A stretch of 64,000 nt of DNA from Candidatus Nitrospira neomarina. Its GTDB lineage: Bacteria; Nitrospirota; Nitrospiria; Nitrospirales; UBA8639. The notes beneath the pieces were generated by a model. The model was not told where the DNA came from and did no database searches. It worked only from the letters and a program-made list of their open reading frames with translations. How positions within the stretch are numbered: the first letter of the stretch is position 1; each line of letters opens with the position of its first letter. The stretch spans positions 2,852,001-2,916,000 of the forward strand of contig NZ_CP116968.1 of NCBI RefSeq assembly GCF_032051675.1. Reading direction: 5' to 3'. The position numbers were made by a program, and so were the translations under genes. Of the stretch, positions 56,090 through 64,000 are shown in pieces.

Positions 56090-56728
56090 ACCCTAAAGCC
56101 TGGCACACAAAACTGAACATGCGGAGGAAGCGACCACACACGAATAGGTAACCAGCAGGAAACCTTGGAAATGATCATGTCCTCACCACATTCTCCAAGT
56201 CCTAGAAAGTTAAGAATATTACGTCTTATACCTTCAATTGCACTTGTGTAAAATAAAAAGGGACCCTAGATACACCAAATGAAAGGCCGTGCCTTCCCCT
56301 TCGAGAAATTTCCCATTTTTCTTTTCCCCAAATCGAGCCCAAAGTGAAACTCCCCCACCAAGCTGGGGGCATCGTTTAAATATGTTGTCTAATGACATTT
56401 GCGTACCCTCCCCTCAAGAAACTGATGGGTAACTGCGCTGTTTTTATGAAATTCGTCACACAATGAAAGAGGGAAGATACTCAGGGAGTGGACTTATTTT
56501 TCTTAGAACTTTATTCAAGTCCAGCAGGGCAGAAAAGCTAATCTAAAGAGGAGAAAAGGAAAAATTTTTTCAGATGAGTCTTACAGCACGTTACACGAAC
56601 ACAACCTCGTGTAGGATAACTTGGTAAATCTAAGATTTTCTGGGGAAAATTTTTGAATTAACGTGACAACGAACCCTGTCACTCTCATAGAAAGAGATTG
56701 AGATGGAATGGCAATCTCTTGATACTTA
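56090..56728. other. Gene-free AT-rich region upstream of tRNA-Lys
   Basis: About 640 bases with no supportable gene on either strand. It is more AT-rich than its flanks and contains the promoter of the minus-strand membrane protein at its left end. I saw no tandem repeat, clear terminator or RNA fold worth naming. Read-through from tRNA-Lys on the minus strand would enter it. Confidence 0.5.
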
Positions 56729-56804
56729 TGGTGAGCCGCGTGCGGCTCGAACGCACGACCCTCGCCTTAAAAGGGCGATGCTCTACCAACTGAGCTAGCG
56801 GCTC
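56729..56804 (-). tRNA. tRNA-Lys (anticodon TTT)
   Basis: Minus-strand cloverleaf: acceptor GAGCCGC/GCGGCTC, D arm TAGCTCAGTTGGTAGAGCA, anticodon loop CTTTTAA with TTT, T arm with GTTCGAGCC, discriminator A and encoded CCA. Confidence 0.97.
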
Positions 56805-56882
56805 ACCGGGTCGCGATGCTAACAATGGATTCTGTTGTTGTCAAACTTACAGCCAAAAAAACACAAAGAAGCATGTTAATTA

Positions 56883-58187
56883 TTAGCCCTTGCGGGACCG
56901 AATCATTGGATTCTTCACAACAATGGTATCTTCACGTTTGGACCCGGTCGAAATCATATCAATTCGGCATCCGGTTAATTCCTCAATTCTGGCCAAATAC
57001 CTTTTAGCAGCAGGCGGAAGTCCCCTATATCCTTTCAATCCCGTGGTGTCGGTTGTCCACCCACTCCATCGTTCATATACCGGTTCACAACCGGCCAGCA
57101 CTTGTAGGTCACCTGGCATTTCTTTATGAAGTTTTCCCTGATATCGGTATCCTGTACAAATTTTCAATTCTTTGCAGCCATCCAGTACATCCAACTTTGT
57201 GATGGCCAATGAGGTGAGGCCGTTGATTCGAACAGCATATCGCAATAACACCATATCCAACCAGCCACACCGGCGGGCCCGGCCCGTCGTCGACCCATAC
57301 TCATTCCCACGCTGCATGAGTTGCTGACCCATTTCATCAGTCAATTCTGTCGGAAACGGACCTCCACCCACTCGAGTCGTATAGGCCTTCGTGACACCTA
57401 AGACTCCCGTTATGGTAGTGGGACCGACCCCACTGCCGGTGCATGCCCCACCCGAGCAGGAACTTGAAGAAGTGACGTAAGGGTACGTACCAAAATCGAC
57501 ATCCAAATGGGTCCCTTGTGCCCCTTCAAACAAGACACGTTTCCCTCGCTCAAAGGCCCGGTCCAGGACCAATGCTACATCCGTAATATGCGGACGAAGT
57601 CGCTCACCATAGGCTTGATAATCTTTAAAAACCTTCTCAACGGTAAAACCATCCACATTGTAAATGCGCTCTAAGAACGCATTAATTTCCACCAGATTTT
57701 CCCGGATCTTTTGTTGCAACACATCCGGATTCAGCAAATCTCCCATGCGAATGCCAACTCGCGCCATTTTATCGACATACGCCGGCCCAATGCCTCGGCC
57801 GGTCGTCCCGATTCGGCGAGCCCCTTTCGCCTGCTCTTCGGCCTTATCAATAGCCTTATGATAGGGCATGATGACATGGGCTCGATTACTAATAAGAAAT
57901 CGTTTTCCAACCGGAATCCCCTTGGTAGTCAAACGATCCAACTCCTCGATCAACCCAGCCGGATCAATGGCGACTCCGTTCCCCAAGGCGCACACCTTTC
58001 CTCGATAGAGAATACCCGAAGGAATCAAATGAAAAATAAAGGTGCCTTTATTGGTAATGACCGTATGGCCGGCATTGGACCCTCCCTGATAGCGGACAAT
58101 GACATCCGCATCTTTGGCCAGAAGATCCACAATTTTTCCTTTTCCTTCATCTCCCCATTGGGAGCCGACGACAACCAACGCGGCCAT
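56883..58187 (-). CDS. purA: Adenylosuccinate synthetase
   Basis: 434 residues from ATG 58187, preferred for GGAGG just upstream. VVVGSQWGDEGKGKIVDLLA carries the P-loop-like GDEGKGK with catalytic Asp; GGSNAGHTV supplies the catalytic His near 42; TTGRGIGPAYVDKMAR near 128 and FEGAQGTHLDVDFGTYPYVTS near 221 are conserved. It couples IMP, aspartate and GTP to adenylosuccinate in AMP synthesis. Flanked by tRNA-Lys and divergent from tRNA-Ala and the ABC-F gene. Confidence 0.97.
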   Translation of the reverse strand: MAALVVVGSQWGDEGKGKIVDLLAKDADVIVRYQGGSNAGHTVITNKGTFIFHLIPSGILYRGKVCALGNGVAIDPAGLIEELDRLTTKGIPVGKRFLISNRAHVIMPYHKAIDKAEEQAKGARRIGTTGRGIGPAYVDKMARVGIRMGDLLNPDVLQQKIRENLVEINAFLERIYNVDGFTVEKVFKDYQAYGERLRPHITDVALVLDRAFERGKRVLFEGAQGTHLDVDFGTYPYVTSSSSCSGGACTGSGVGPTTITGVLGVTKAYTTRVGGGPFPTELTDEMGQQLMQRGNEYGSTTGRARRCGWLDMVLLRYAVRINGLTSLAITKLDVLDGCKELKICTGYRYQGKLHKEMPGDLQVLAGCEPVYERWSGWTTDTTGLKGYRGLPPAAKRYLARIEELTGCRIDMISTGSKREDTIVVKNPMIRSRKG

Positions 58188-58371
58188 AGCTTCCTCCACA
58201 CGCACAGGACAAGAGCACGGGACAAAAAAAAACTCGGCCAGCGGGTCAGCCAGAGCTTCAAGGGTGAATCGTAGGTCTCAACGCATAATTTGTCAACGAG
58301 GGAGCTCTGCCTTTCTGGCTTCTGATTTTCTTGACCGAACCGTAGTCGCGTGATAGCATCATTTTCGGTGT

Positions 58372-58447
58372 GGGGCTGTAGCGCAGTTGGGAGCGCGCGT
58401 GAATGGCATTCACGAGGTCGCCGGTTCAATCCCGGCCAGCTCCACCA
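58372..58447 (+). tRNA. tRNA-Ala (anticodon GGC)
   Basis: Plus-strand cloverleaf: acceptor GGGGCTG/CAGCTCC, D arm TAGCGCAGTTGGGAGCGC, anticodon stem CGTGA/TCACG with GGC in the loop, T arm with GTTCAATCC, and ACCA at the 3' end. Confidence 0.96.
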
Positions 58448-58531
58448 ATTCATCCCTCCTTTCCGTCTTTTTGACCATGACAAAGGGGTTTTGACTCAGT
58501 TTTCATCTCACATTTTGGATGGTGTTTCCGC

Positions 58532-60394
58532 ATGCTGCATATTGAACAAATCTCCAAGAGCTACCCCACGAAACCCCTGTTCATTGAGGCTTCGGCCCAC
58601 CTCAAGCCTAACACCCGTGTGGGACTCGTTGGTCCGAATGGATCAGGGAAAACCTCACTGATGCGCATGATCCTCAATGAGGAGGAGATAGAAAGCGGAA
58701 AGATTCGACAACGGCCATTTCTTCGAATTGGCTATCTGCCACAGGAACTGGAGTCTTTGCCGGGAAATACCATTCTTGATGCCACACACCGGAATCAATT
58801 TCCCGATCACGAAGCCAAGCGGATTCTTGCGGGATTGGGATTTCAGGAGTCGGATTGGGAACGCAAGATTGACACCCTTTCCGGCGGCTATCGCATGCGG
58901 GTGGCCTTGGCTCACTTATTACTGTCAGCCCCCGACGTTCTCATGCTGGACGAGCCGACCAACCATCTGGACAAGCCCACGCAGCGTTGGCTGGAATCAT
59001 TTTTACTCTCTTCAAATTTCACACTGTTGATCATCAGTCATGACATTGGCTTTTTAGACAACATGGTCACCCATATTTGGGAAGTCCGGAACCATACCTT
59101 GCAGGAATACCGGGGCAATTATACGCGGTTTCAAAAGCTCCGTGCAGAGCGAGACGCCCAGGAAGAGGCCGCCGCCAATCGACAATCTAAAGAAATTGCA
59201 CGTGTCCAAAACTTCGTCGACCGGTTCCGATACCAGGCCAACAAAGCCAGCCAGGTGCAGTCCCGCATCAAACAACTTGAAAAAGTCAAACGTATTGAAT
59301 TGCAGCGGGACACGAAACGGTTGCGATTTAAATTTCCGGATCCGCCGGCCAGCGGGAAAGACGTATTTGAACTACGGGATATCGGGAAACGCTATGGGGA
59401 TAAAATCATCTATGAGGGCTTGGATTTTTCGGTTGAACGGGGACAACGCGTAGCCTTGGTCGGAGAAAACGGGGCTGGAAAATCTACACTTCTTAAAATC
59501 CTTGCTGGAGTCTTGGAATTCGAAAAAGGGTCCAGAACTTTGGGTCACGGGGTCACCCTCCACTATTTTGCTCAGCACCAGGCCGAAATCCTGAAATCTG
59601 AACATTCCATATTGGATTCACTGGAAGAAGCCGCGCCCATGACTGAACGAAATTTTCTAAGAGGATTGGCCGGCGCGTTTTTATTCTCCGGTGATGATCA
59701 GAAAAAACCCATCAAAGCCTTGAGTGGCGGGGAACGCAATCGAGTCGCCTTAGCCCGCATGTTAGTCGAGCCAGCCAACACCCTGCTCTTAGATGAGCCG
59801 ACCAACCACTTGGATCCCACATCCGTGGATATGTTAACGGACGCACTGCTCCAATTTCCCGGAACCATGGTGTTTATCTCGCACGACCCCACATTCCTCA
59901 TGCGAGTAGCCACGCGCGTCGTGGAAATCGACGATGGACAAGCCCGCGATTACATCGGCGACTATGAATACTATTGCTGGAAACGGGCCAAAGAATTGGA
60001 AGACCAGATTCCGCCGGAAGCCACACCCGACAAGAAAAAATCGAAGAAAAAAGAGAAGCCCCACAAAGAAAAACCCACCACCGAGCACCTCACCAATGGG
60101 AAAGCCAAGACAGCCGTCGCCACTCCTGACGCTCCCTCACGACGAGACCTCTCCAAAAGCATCGCCCGCCTGGAAAAGCAGGTCGCCACCGCTGAAAAAG
60201 AAATTGGTCAGCTCGAAGAACAAATCAAAGCTCGGGACGTGGAACTCGCCGACCCGGCAACCTATCAAGACTACTCCCGCTGGAATGCCCTCCACCACGA
60301 ACGCGAACAATGGGGACACGACCTGGACCGCCTCACGCACAAATGGGGCGATCTCAGCGCCCAACTCGAAAAACAACAATCCCAGATTTCCTAA
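58532..60394 (+). CDS. ABC-F family ATPase (Uup/EttA-like)
   Basis: 620 residues with two ABC domains and no membrane segments. First: Walker A GPNGSGKTSLM near 36, signature LSGGYRMRVALAHLL near 119 and MLDEPTNHLD near 144. Second: GENGAGKSTLL near 311, LSGGERNRVALARML near 400 and LLDEPTNHLD near 421. Between them is the ABC-F linker (~190-260, RFQKLRAERDAQEEAAANRQ). A Lys/Pro-rich stretch then a coiled coil (~540-620) resembles the Uup C-terminal domain. ABC-F proteins act on the ribosome or in DNA handling; subfamily uncertain. It starts 84 bases after tRNA-Ala. Confidence 0.92.
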   Translation: MLHIEQISKSYPTKPLFIEASAHLKPNTRVGLVGPNGSGKTSLMRMILNEEEIESGKIRQRPFLRIGYLPQELESLPGNTILDATHRNQFPDHEAKRILAGLGFQESDWERKIDTLSGGYRMRVALAHLLLSAPDVLMLDEPTNHLDKPTQRWLESFLLSSNFTLLIISHDIGFLDNMVTHIWEVRNHTLQEYRGNYTRFQKLRAERDAQEEAAANRQSKEIARVQNFVDRFRYQANKASQVQSRIKQLEKVKRIELQRDTKRLRFKFPDPPASGKDVFELRDIGKRYGDKIIYEGLDFSVERGQRVALVGENGAGKSTLLKILAGVLEFEKGSRTLGHGVTLHYFAQHQAEILKSEHSILDSLEEAAPMTERNFLRGLAGAFLFSGDDQKKPIKALSGGERNRVALARMLVEPANTLLLDEPTNHLDPTSVDMLTDALLQFPGTMVFISHDPTFLMRVATRVVEIDDGQARDYIGDYEYYCWKRAKELEDQIPPEATPDKKKSKKKEKPHKEKPTTEHLTNGKAKTAVATPDAPSRRDLSKSIARLEKQVATAEKEIGQLEEQIKARDVELADPATYQDYSRWNALHHEREQWGHDLDRLTHKWGDLSAQLEKQQSQIS

Positions 60395-60626
60395 TACCAC
60401 ACATTTCTGTTTTATCCCGCACAAAAAACCACTCCACCCGAAAAAGAGCCCAAGGCTTCAGACTCGCTGCATGCTCTAATCCAAAGGAGAAAAACTATAG
60501 AAACGATGCATACTTTCCCTTCAATTCCATTAAAATTAGGTGAATTTAAAATGACGCATGTAACACTATAGGGTGTTTCGTTACATTTTTAGGTCTTCCC
60601 TTCACCAATATTAAAGGTATCTTATT

Positions 60627-61400
60627 TTAAGAACCACTTTCCTTAAACGAATTTTTGAGATAATCCATTATGGTGGTATATGCCCAATGTCGTAGCATCA
60701 AAATCTCCAGACCAGTTAATTTGACGACTCCATCAGCTAAAAACGGTTTCAACGCTAAAGAACCCGTCCTCAAATCTTTAGGTAAGCGTTCAGCTAAGCT
60801 GTTCAGTCTAACTTTGCTCTTCTCTGATAATATGCCTGCACTATGAACTATTGCGTGTCTTATTTCTCTCATTTCATAATAGCGATCAAAGACCATATCC
60901 AGAGTAGACCGCCGGCCTTTAGGTGATTTAAGACCAGCATCATTAACAAGGAAATTGAAAATATTTACATGTTCGTTTTTATCTTGGCACCAAGATGCCC
61001 TTACTTTTTTAGTGATATCAGCTTCACTCAAATCTGGAAAGACTAAAGGAAGCGTTTTTTCATATATATCTTCTAGTACATCGTCCATTACAGCCACCAT
61101 TCGAATTATGAAGTCTTCAGCTAATTTTTTTGGTGCCTCGCCTCTGTAAGCGCCTGGCAAGTCATTTCGATGAAATACAACCTCTACCTTCCTCTCCACC
61201 TCAACTGGTAGCCGTAGAGAATCAGGTATATACATTGTTGTACTTAATTGAAAATTATCTTTACGAGCTTCGTACCCTTTTGCTGCAACATCACAGGCAT
61301 TCAGTAATAGAGCAGTATATGTATACAAATTTATGATTTTCTGAGTTCCTTCTTCCAGACAACCGATCGCAGCATTTTGTACTTCTGGCGTCATATACAA
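60627..61400 (-). CDS. HEPN-like protein (putative accessory RNase)
   Basis: 257 residues, mostly helical. The stretch YYEMREIRHAIVHSAGI holds R181-x4-H186, the R-x4-6-H motif of HEPN RNases; a second helical bundle precedes it (residues ~90-160). No signal peptide. HEPN domains with this motif serve as toxins or effectors in toxin-antitoxin, abortive infection and CRISPR systems. No nucleotidyltransferase antitoxin lies next to it. The gene is clearly more AT-rich than purA, the ABC-F gene and rarA, and is followed by a structured repeat, both signs of acquisition. Start ATG at 61400 or 61394; function is inferred only from the motif. Confidence 0.62.
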   Translation of the reverse strand: MYMTPEVQNAAIGCLEEGTQKIINLYTYTALLLNACDVAAKGYEARKDNFQLSTTMYIPDSLRLPVEVERKVEVVFHRNDLPGAYRGEAPKKLAEDFIIRMVAVMDDVLEDIYEKTLPLVFPDLSEADITKKVRASWCQDKNEHVNIFNFLVNDAGLKSPKGRRSTLDMVFDRYYEMREIRHAIVHSAGILSEKSKVRLNSLAERLPKDLRTGSLALKPFLADGVVKLTGLEILMLRHWAYTTIMDYLKNSFKESGS

Positions 61401-61569
61401 TCCTTTTACCTAGTCAAGGACTTTCGTTCGCATTTCTACCTTTTCCACGTTATAGCTAATTTTGATGGAAAAGATTTACGTATTCGTTTAGTTTTTTTCG
61501 GTGTTTTGTGTCAACTCATTTTTGAATCCGATTAAACCTGTTCCTTCCATGTTTCCGCCGTCTCTCCTG

Positions 61570-61786
61570 GCCTTGTGGTGTGGCCGAGCAGTGCAGGCGA
61601 CTTCGGGAAAAAGGCGCGCACTGTTTGAGCCCTTCGAGAAGACTCAGGCCAAGCTCCGCGAGTTTGCGCGCCGCCGGAGTCGGCGAACCGTGAAGGGAAC
61701 CCGAAGGGCCACACCACGGCCAACATGGTTTTGGGTCCTTTTACCGAAACAAAAGGACCTCGGCTGCCGGGAGGAAACCCAGCTCT
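61570..61786. repeat. Structured dispersed repeat, copy 2
   Basis: GTGGTGTGGCC (61575-61585) and GGCCACACCAC (61707-61717) are a perfect 11-base inverted repeat with 121 bases between. It is followed by GGTCCTTTT-ACCGAAAC-AAAAGGACC, a perfect nine-base-pair hairpin, and a GCCGGG block. The 61725-61781 core is shared with 19696-19757. It looks like a folded RNA or mobile repeat, not a gene. It separates the HEPN-like gene from rarA. Confidence 0.65.
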
Positions 61787-61826
61787 TAAATTCGGTACGC
61801 CACAATTACCAGGACGCGTTACGATC

Positions 61827-63149
61827 TCATTCCTCATCCAGATTAGACGAGGGAGAGGAAGGGCTCTTGGGGTGATAATATTTGCGACCTTCTAATTCTT
61901 TAGGAAGATGAGTTTGGGCTTTGGCTCCGCTTGGATCATCATGGGCATAACGGTAATTTTTCCCATAGTCCAAATCCTTCATGAGTGAACTCACTGCATT
62001 GCGCAGGTGCAGCGGGACGGAGAGATTGCCCTTTTCCTTGGCATCTTTCCTCGCTGCCCTCAGCCCCATATACGATGCGTTGCTTTTTGGAGCAGCGGCT
62101 AAATAGGTCACCCCATGCGCCAAGTTGATTTGTGCCTCGGGTAATCCGATGACCTCCACCGCATGGAAAACACCTGAGGCAATCAAGAGCCCCTGCGGGT
62201 CGGCCATCCCGATATCTTCAGACGCAAAAATCATCATGCGCCTGGCGATGAACTTGGGATCTTCTCCACCTTCCAACATTCTCGCCAGCCAATACAACGC
62301 CCCATCCGGATCGGAATCCCGCATACTTTTAATAAAGGCCGAAATTAGATTGTAGTGCTCTTCTCCATCCCGGTCGTATCGTAAGGCCTTCTGCTTCAAG
62401 GCTTGCTTGACGTGCGGTTGATCGATGGTGATCGGTTCGCCTGGCTTCGCAAATTGGCCAACGACAAATTCCAGGCCCGTTAACATCGACCGGGCATCGC
62501 CATTCCCATATCCAATCAACAGACGCTGCGCGTCGGGAGTGAGGGTGACGCGTGAGGAACCGAGCCCACGTTTCGTATCCGAAAGGGCACGATTCAAGAT
62601 ATGCCTCAACGCCTCTTCATTTAAGGATTGAAGCACCACCACCATAGACCGGGACAACAAGGGAGCAATCACTTCGAAGGAAGGATTCTGTGTGGTGGCT
62701 CCAATGAGTATGATATCTCCCCGTTCAACATAGGGGAGGAAGGCATCCTGTTGCGCTTTATTGAATCGATGGATTTCATCCACAAAAAGAAGGGTACGCT
62801 GTCCTGACACCTTCCGGCGTTGTTGGGCCGTTTTCAGCAATCCGCGCAACTCCGGCACGCCACTGAGCACCGCTGAAAACGGGACAAATGTTGCCCGGGT
62901 TTTATTGGCGATTAAACTTGCTAGGGTCGTCTTCCCCGTCCCAGGCGGGCCCCAGAGAATAAGTGAGGGCGCACGATCCTGTTCAATGGCCACACGCAGG
63001 GGCTGACCTTCGGCCAGGACGTCTTCCTGTCCCACAAACTCATCAAAGTCCAGCGGCCGCATCCTCTCTGCTAACGGAGCGTCGCGTTTATCGGAAGGTT
63101 CCTGAACGGGGAAAAGATCTTCTTGCGACTGTGGCTCAAAGGATTCCAT
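61827..63149 (-). CDS. rarA: Replication-associated recombination protein RarA (MgsA)
   Basis: 440 residues from ATG 63149. AAA+ core with LWGPPGTGKTTLASLIA near 60, LFVDEIHRFNKAQQDAFLP near 119, IGATTQNPSFEV near 145, then the C-terminal tetramerisation part with AFIKSMRDSDPDGALYWLARM near 275. RarA unwinds or remodels DNA ends at stalled forks and interacts with SSB. The last ~20 residues are Pro/Ser-rich. Divergent from the alpha/beta hydrolase. Confidence 0.95.
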   Translation of the reverse strand: MESFEPQSQEDLFPVQEPSDKRDAPLAERMRPLDFDEFVGQEDVLAEGQPLRVAIEQDRAPSLILWGPPGTGKTTLASLIANKTRATFVPFSAVLSGVPELRGLLKTAQQRRKVSGQRTLLFVDEIHRFNKAQQDAFLPYVERGDIILIGATTQNPSFEVIAPLLSRSMVVVLQSLNEEALRHILNRALSDTKRGLGSSRVTLTPDAQRLLIGYGNGDARSMLTGLEFVVGQFAKPGEPITIDQPHVKQALKQKALRYDRDGEEHYNLISAFIKSMRDSDPDGALYWLARMLEGGEDPKFIARRMMIFASEDIGMADPQGLLIASGVFHAVEVIGLPEAQINLAHGVTYLAAAPKSNASYMGLRAARKDAKEKGNLSVPLHLRNAVSSLMKDLDYGKNYRYAHDDPSGAKAQTHLPKELEGRKYYHPKSPSSPSSNLDEE

Positions 63150-63323
63150 AAAAATGCACGTACCCCTAAGCATTTCTGGAAGGCGATTCTGTGATTACCT
63201 CTCTATTCTCAGTATGCTATAACCACCGGTCATGCACCCGCAAATGAAACCAGCATATGGCTCCTTGATGACATCACTCGAGAAAATTCGAGGTGGCTCC
63301 CATCGACAAAAAAGGAGAGATCG

Positions 63324-64000
63324 GTGAAAGCGCTGATTCATGGAGTTACCGTCGGGTATTCCGATCAAGGGGACGGCACGCCGCTCGTCTTCATCCATGC
63401 CTTTCCACTTTCCAAAACCATGTGGCAACCTCAAGTCGATGCGCTGAAGGACACCTATCGAGTGATCACCATTGACCTTGGAGGACATGGAGAATCTGAC
63501 ATTGTGCCATGGAATGATACGTTGGACGATTATGCCAAGGATATCATGCACCTGCTCGATCATTTAGGGATTGCTCAAGCGGTGTTTGTGGGCTTATCGA
63601 TGGGCGGATATACCCTCTTTTCGATCTACCGACATTATGCTGATCGGGTAAAAGCCATGGTTTTGGCAGATACACGAGCGCAAGCGGATAGTGAAGAAGG
63701 AAAAGTTGGACGTGGGTCGATGGCTCAAGTCGCTTTTACCGATGGTGCACCGGCCATTGCCGACCTCATGCTTCCCAAACTTCTGGCCCCTTCCACCATT
63801 GAGCGTCATTCTGAAATTGTGGAGCAGGTTCGACAGATGATTCTTCAAACATCAACGGGGGGAATTGTCGTCGATTTGGTGGCTATGGCCGCTAGACCTG
63901 ATTCAACAGACATTTTATCCACAATCACCTGCCCGACTTTGATCATTGTGGGCGAGGATGATGTCGCTACCCCGATCTCAGAGTCTCAATACATGGCCAA
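63324..64000 (+). CDS. Alpha/beta hydrolase, N-terminal part (cut by window edge)
   Basis: 225 residues from GTG 63324 to the window edge, with AAGGAGA upstream. Oxyanion region VFIHAFPLSKTMWQ near 22-35, LGGHGES near 53-59 and the nucleophile elbow GLSMGGYT near 91-98 with Ser93; TCPTLIIVGEDD near 203 precedes the acid-base strand, and the catalytic His is beyond the edge. Typical of small esterases or dehalogenase-like hydrolases; substrate not predictable. Confidence 0.88.
   Translation, partial: MKALIHGVTVGYSDQGDGTPLVFIHAFPLSKTMWQPQVDALKDTYRVITIDLGGHGESDIVPWNDTLDDYAKDIMHLLDHLGIAQAVFVGLSMGGYTLFSIYRHYADRVKAMVLADTRAQADSEEGKVGRGSMAQVAFTDGAPAIADLMLPKLLAPSTIERHSEIVEQVRQMILQTSTGGIVVDLVAMAARPDSTDILSTITCPTLIIVGEDDVATPISESQYMA

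Noticed and set aside
61501-61875. A plus-strand frame of 124 codons across the structured repeat
   Set aside because: Its Arg-rich product has no features and it follows the repeat rather than a gene.

Overview
This looks like a chromosomal stretch from a Gram-negative, free-living bacterium of moderate GC (about half, judged by eye and not computed). Gene content and order, lipid-A-type glycosyltransferases, a periplasm-oriented secretome and short dispersed repeats of a type I associate with Nitrospira genomes suggest the phylum Nitrospirota. That placement is inference; no 16S rRNA or diagnostic gene lies in the window.

Layout. 1-3,871 (minus): a probable operon of a coiled-coil protein, an inner-membrane OmpA-family protein with a cytoplasmic longin/roadblock-like region, a Ras-like small GTPase and a PAS-domain regulator cut by the window edge. 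4,313-4,908: a small acidic protein and a double zinc-ribbon protein. 5,107-8,512 (plus): mutM, phoH, ybeY and ftsY. 8,591-13,133: a secreted M1-like peptidase, a TolB-like propeller and a PAP2 phosphatase. 13,200-15,450: a repeat-rich secreted protein, a decayed second copy of the PAP2 3' half, and a lipoprotein-type methyltransferase.

15,502-20,020 is an accessory island: an IS30-family element with a broken transposase, two broken TIR-type genes and a structured dispersed repeat. 20,021-24,157: an HxlR regulator divergent from a redoxin, then a GT2 / LAB-N / ArnT-like lipid glycosylation trio.

24,741-33,501 (minus): tRNA-Pro, merR, an IHF/HU gene, and an aspartate-family amino-acid block (alaC-type aminotransferase, hom, thrC, a divergent phosphoglycerate-mutase-like protein, lysC, cimA). 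33,752-39,547 (plus): pdxJ, nnrE/nnrD, tsaE and mutS, closed by a bidirectional terminator. 39,615-40,902: two secreted proteins of unknown function. 41,092-51,123 (minus): the translation operon rimP-nusA-infB-ylxP-rbfA-truB-rpsO-pnp plus an M16 peptidase, preceded by a leader hairpin. 51,396-56,089: a FlhG/MinD-like ATPase, a SWIM zinc-finger protein, an HDOD-GAF protein and a membrane protein. 56,729-64,000: tRNA-Lys, purA, tRNA-Ala, an ABC-F ATPase, an AT-rich HEPN-like gene, a second copy of the structured repeat, rarA and a truncated alpha/beta hydrolase.

The best candidates for undescribed biology are the GTPase / longin-OmpA / coiled-coil / PAS operon, the phosphoglycerate-mutase-like protein in the threonine operon that has lost recognisable catalytic residues, and the lipoprotein methyltransferase beside a decayed PAP2 duplicate. 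The TIR and HEPN genes are accessory and the TIR genes are decaying.
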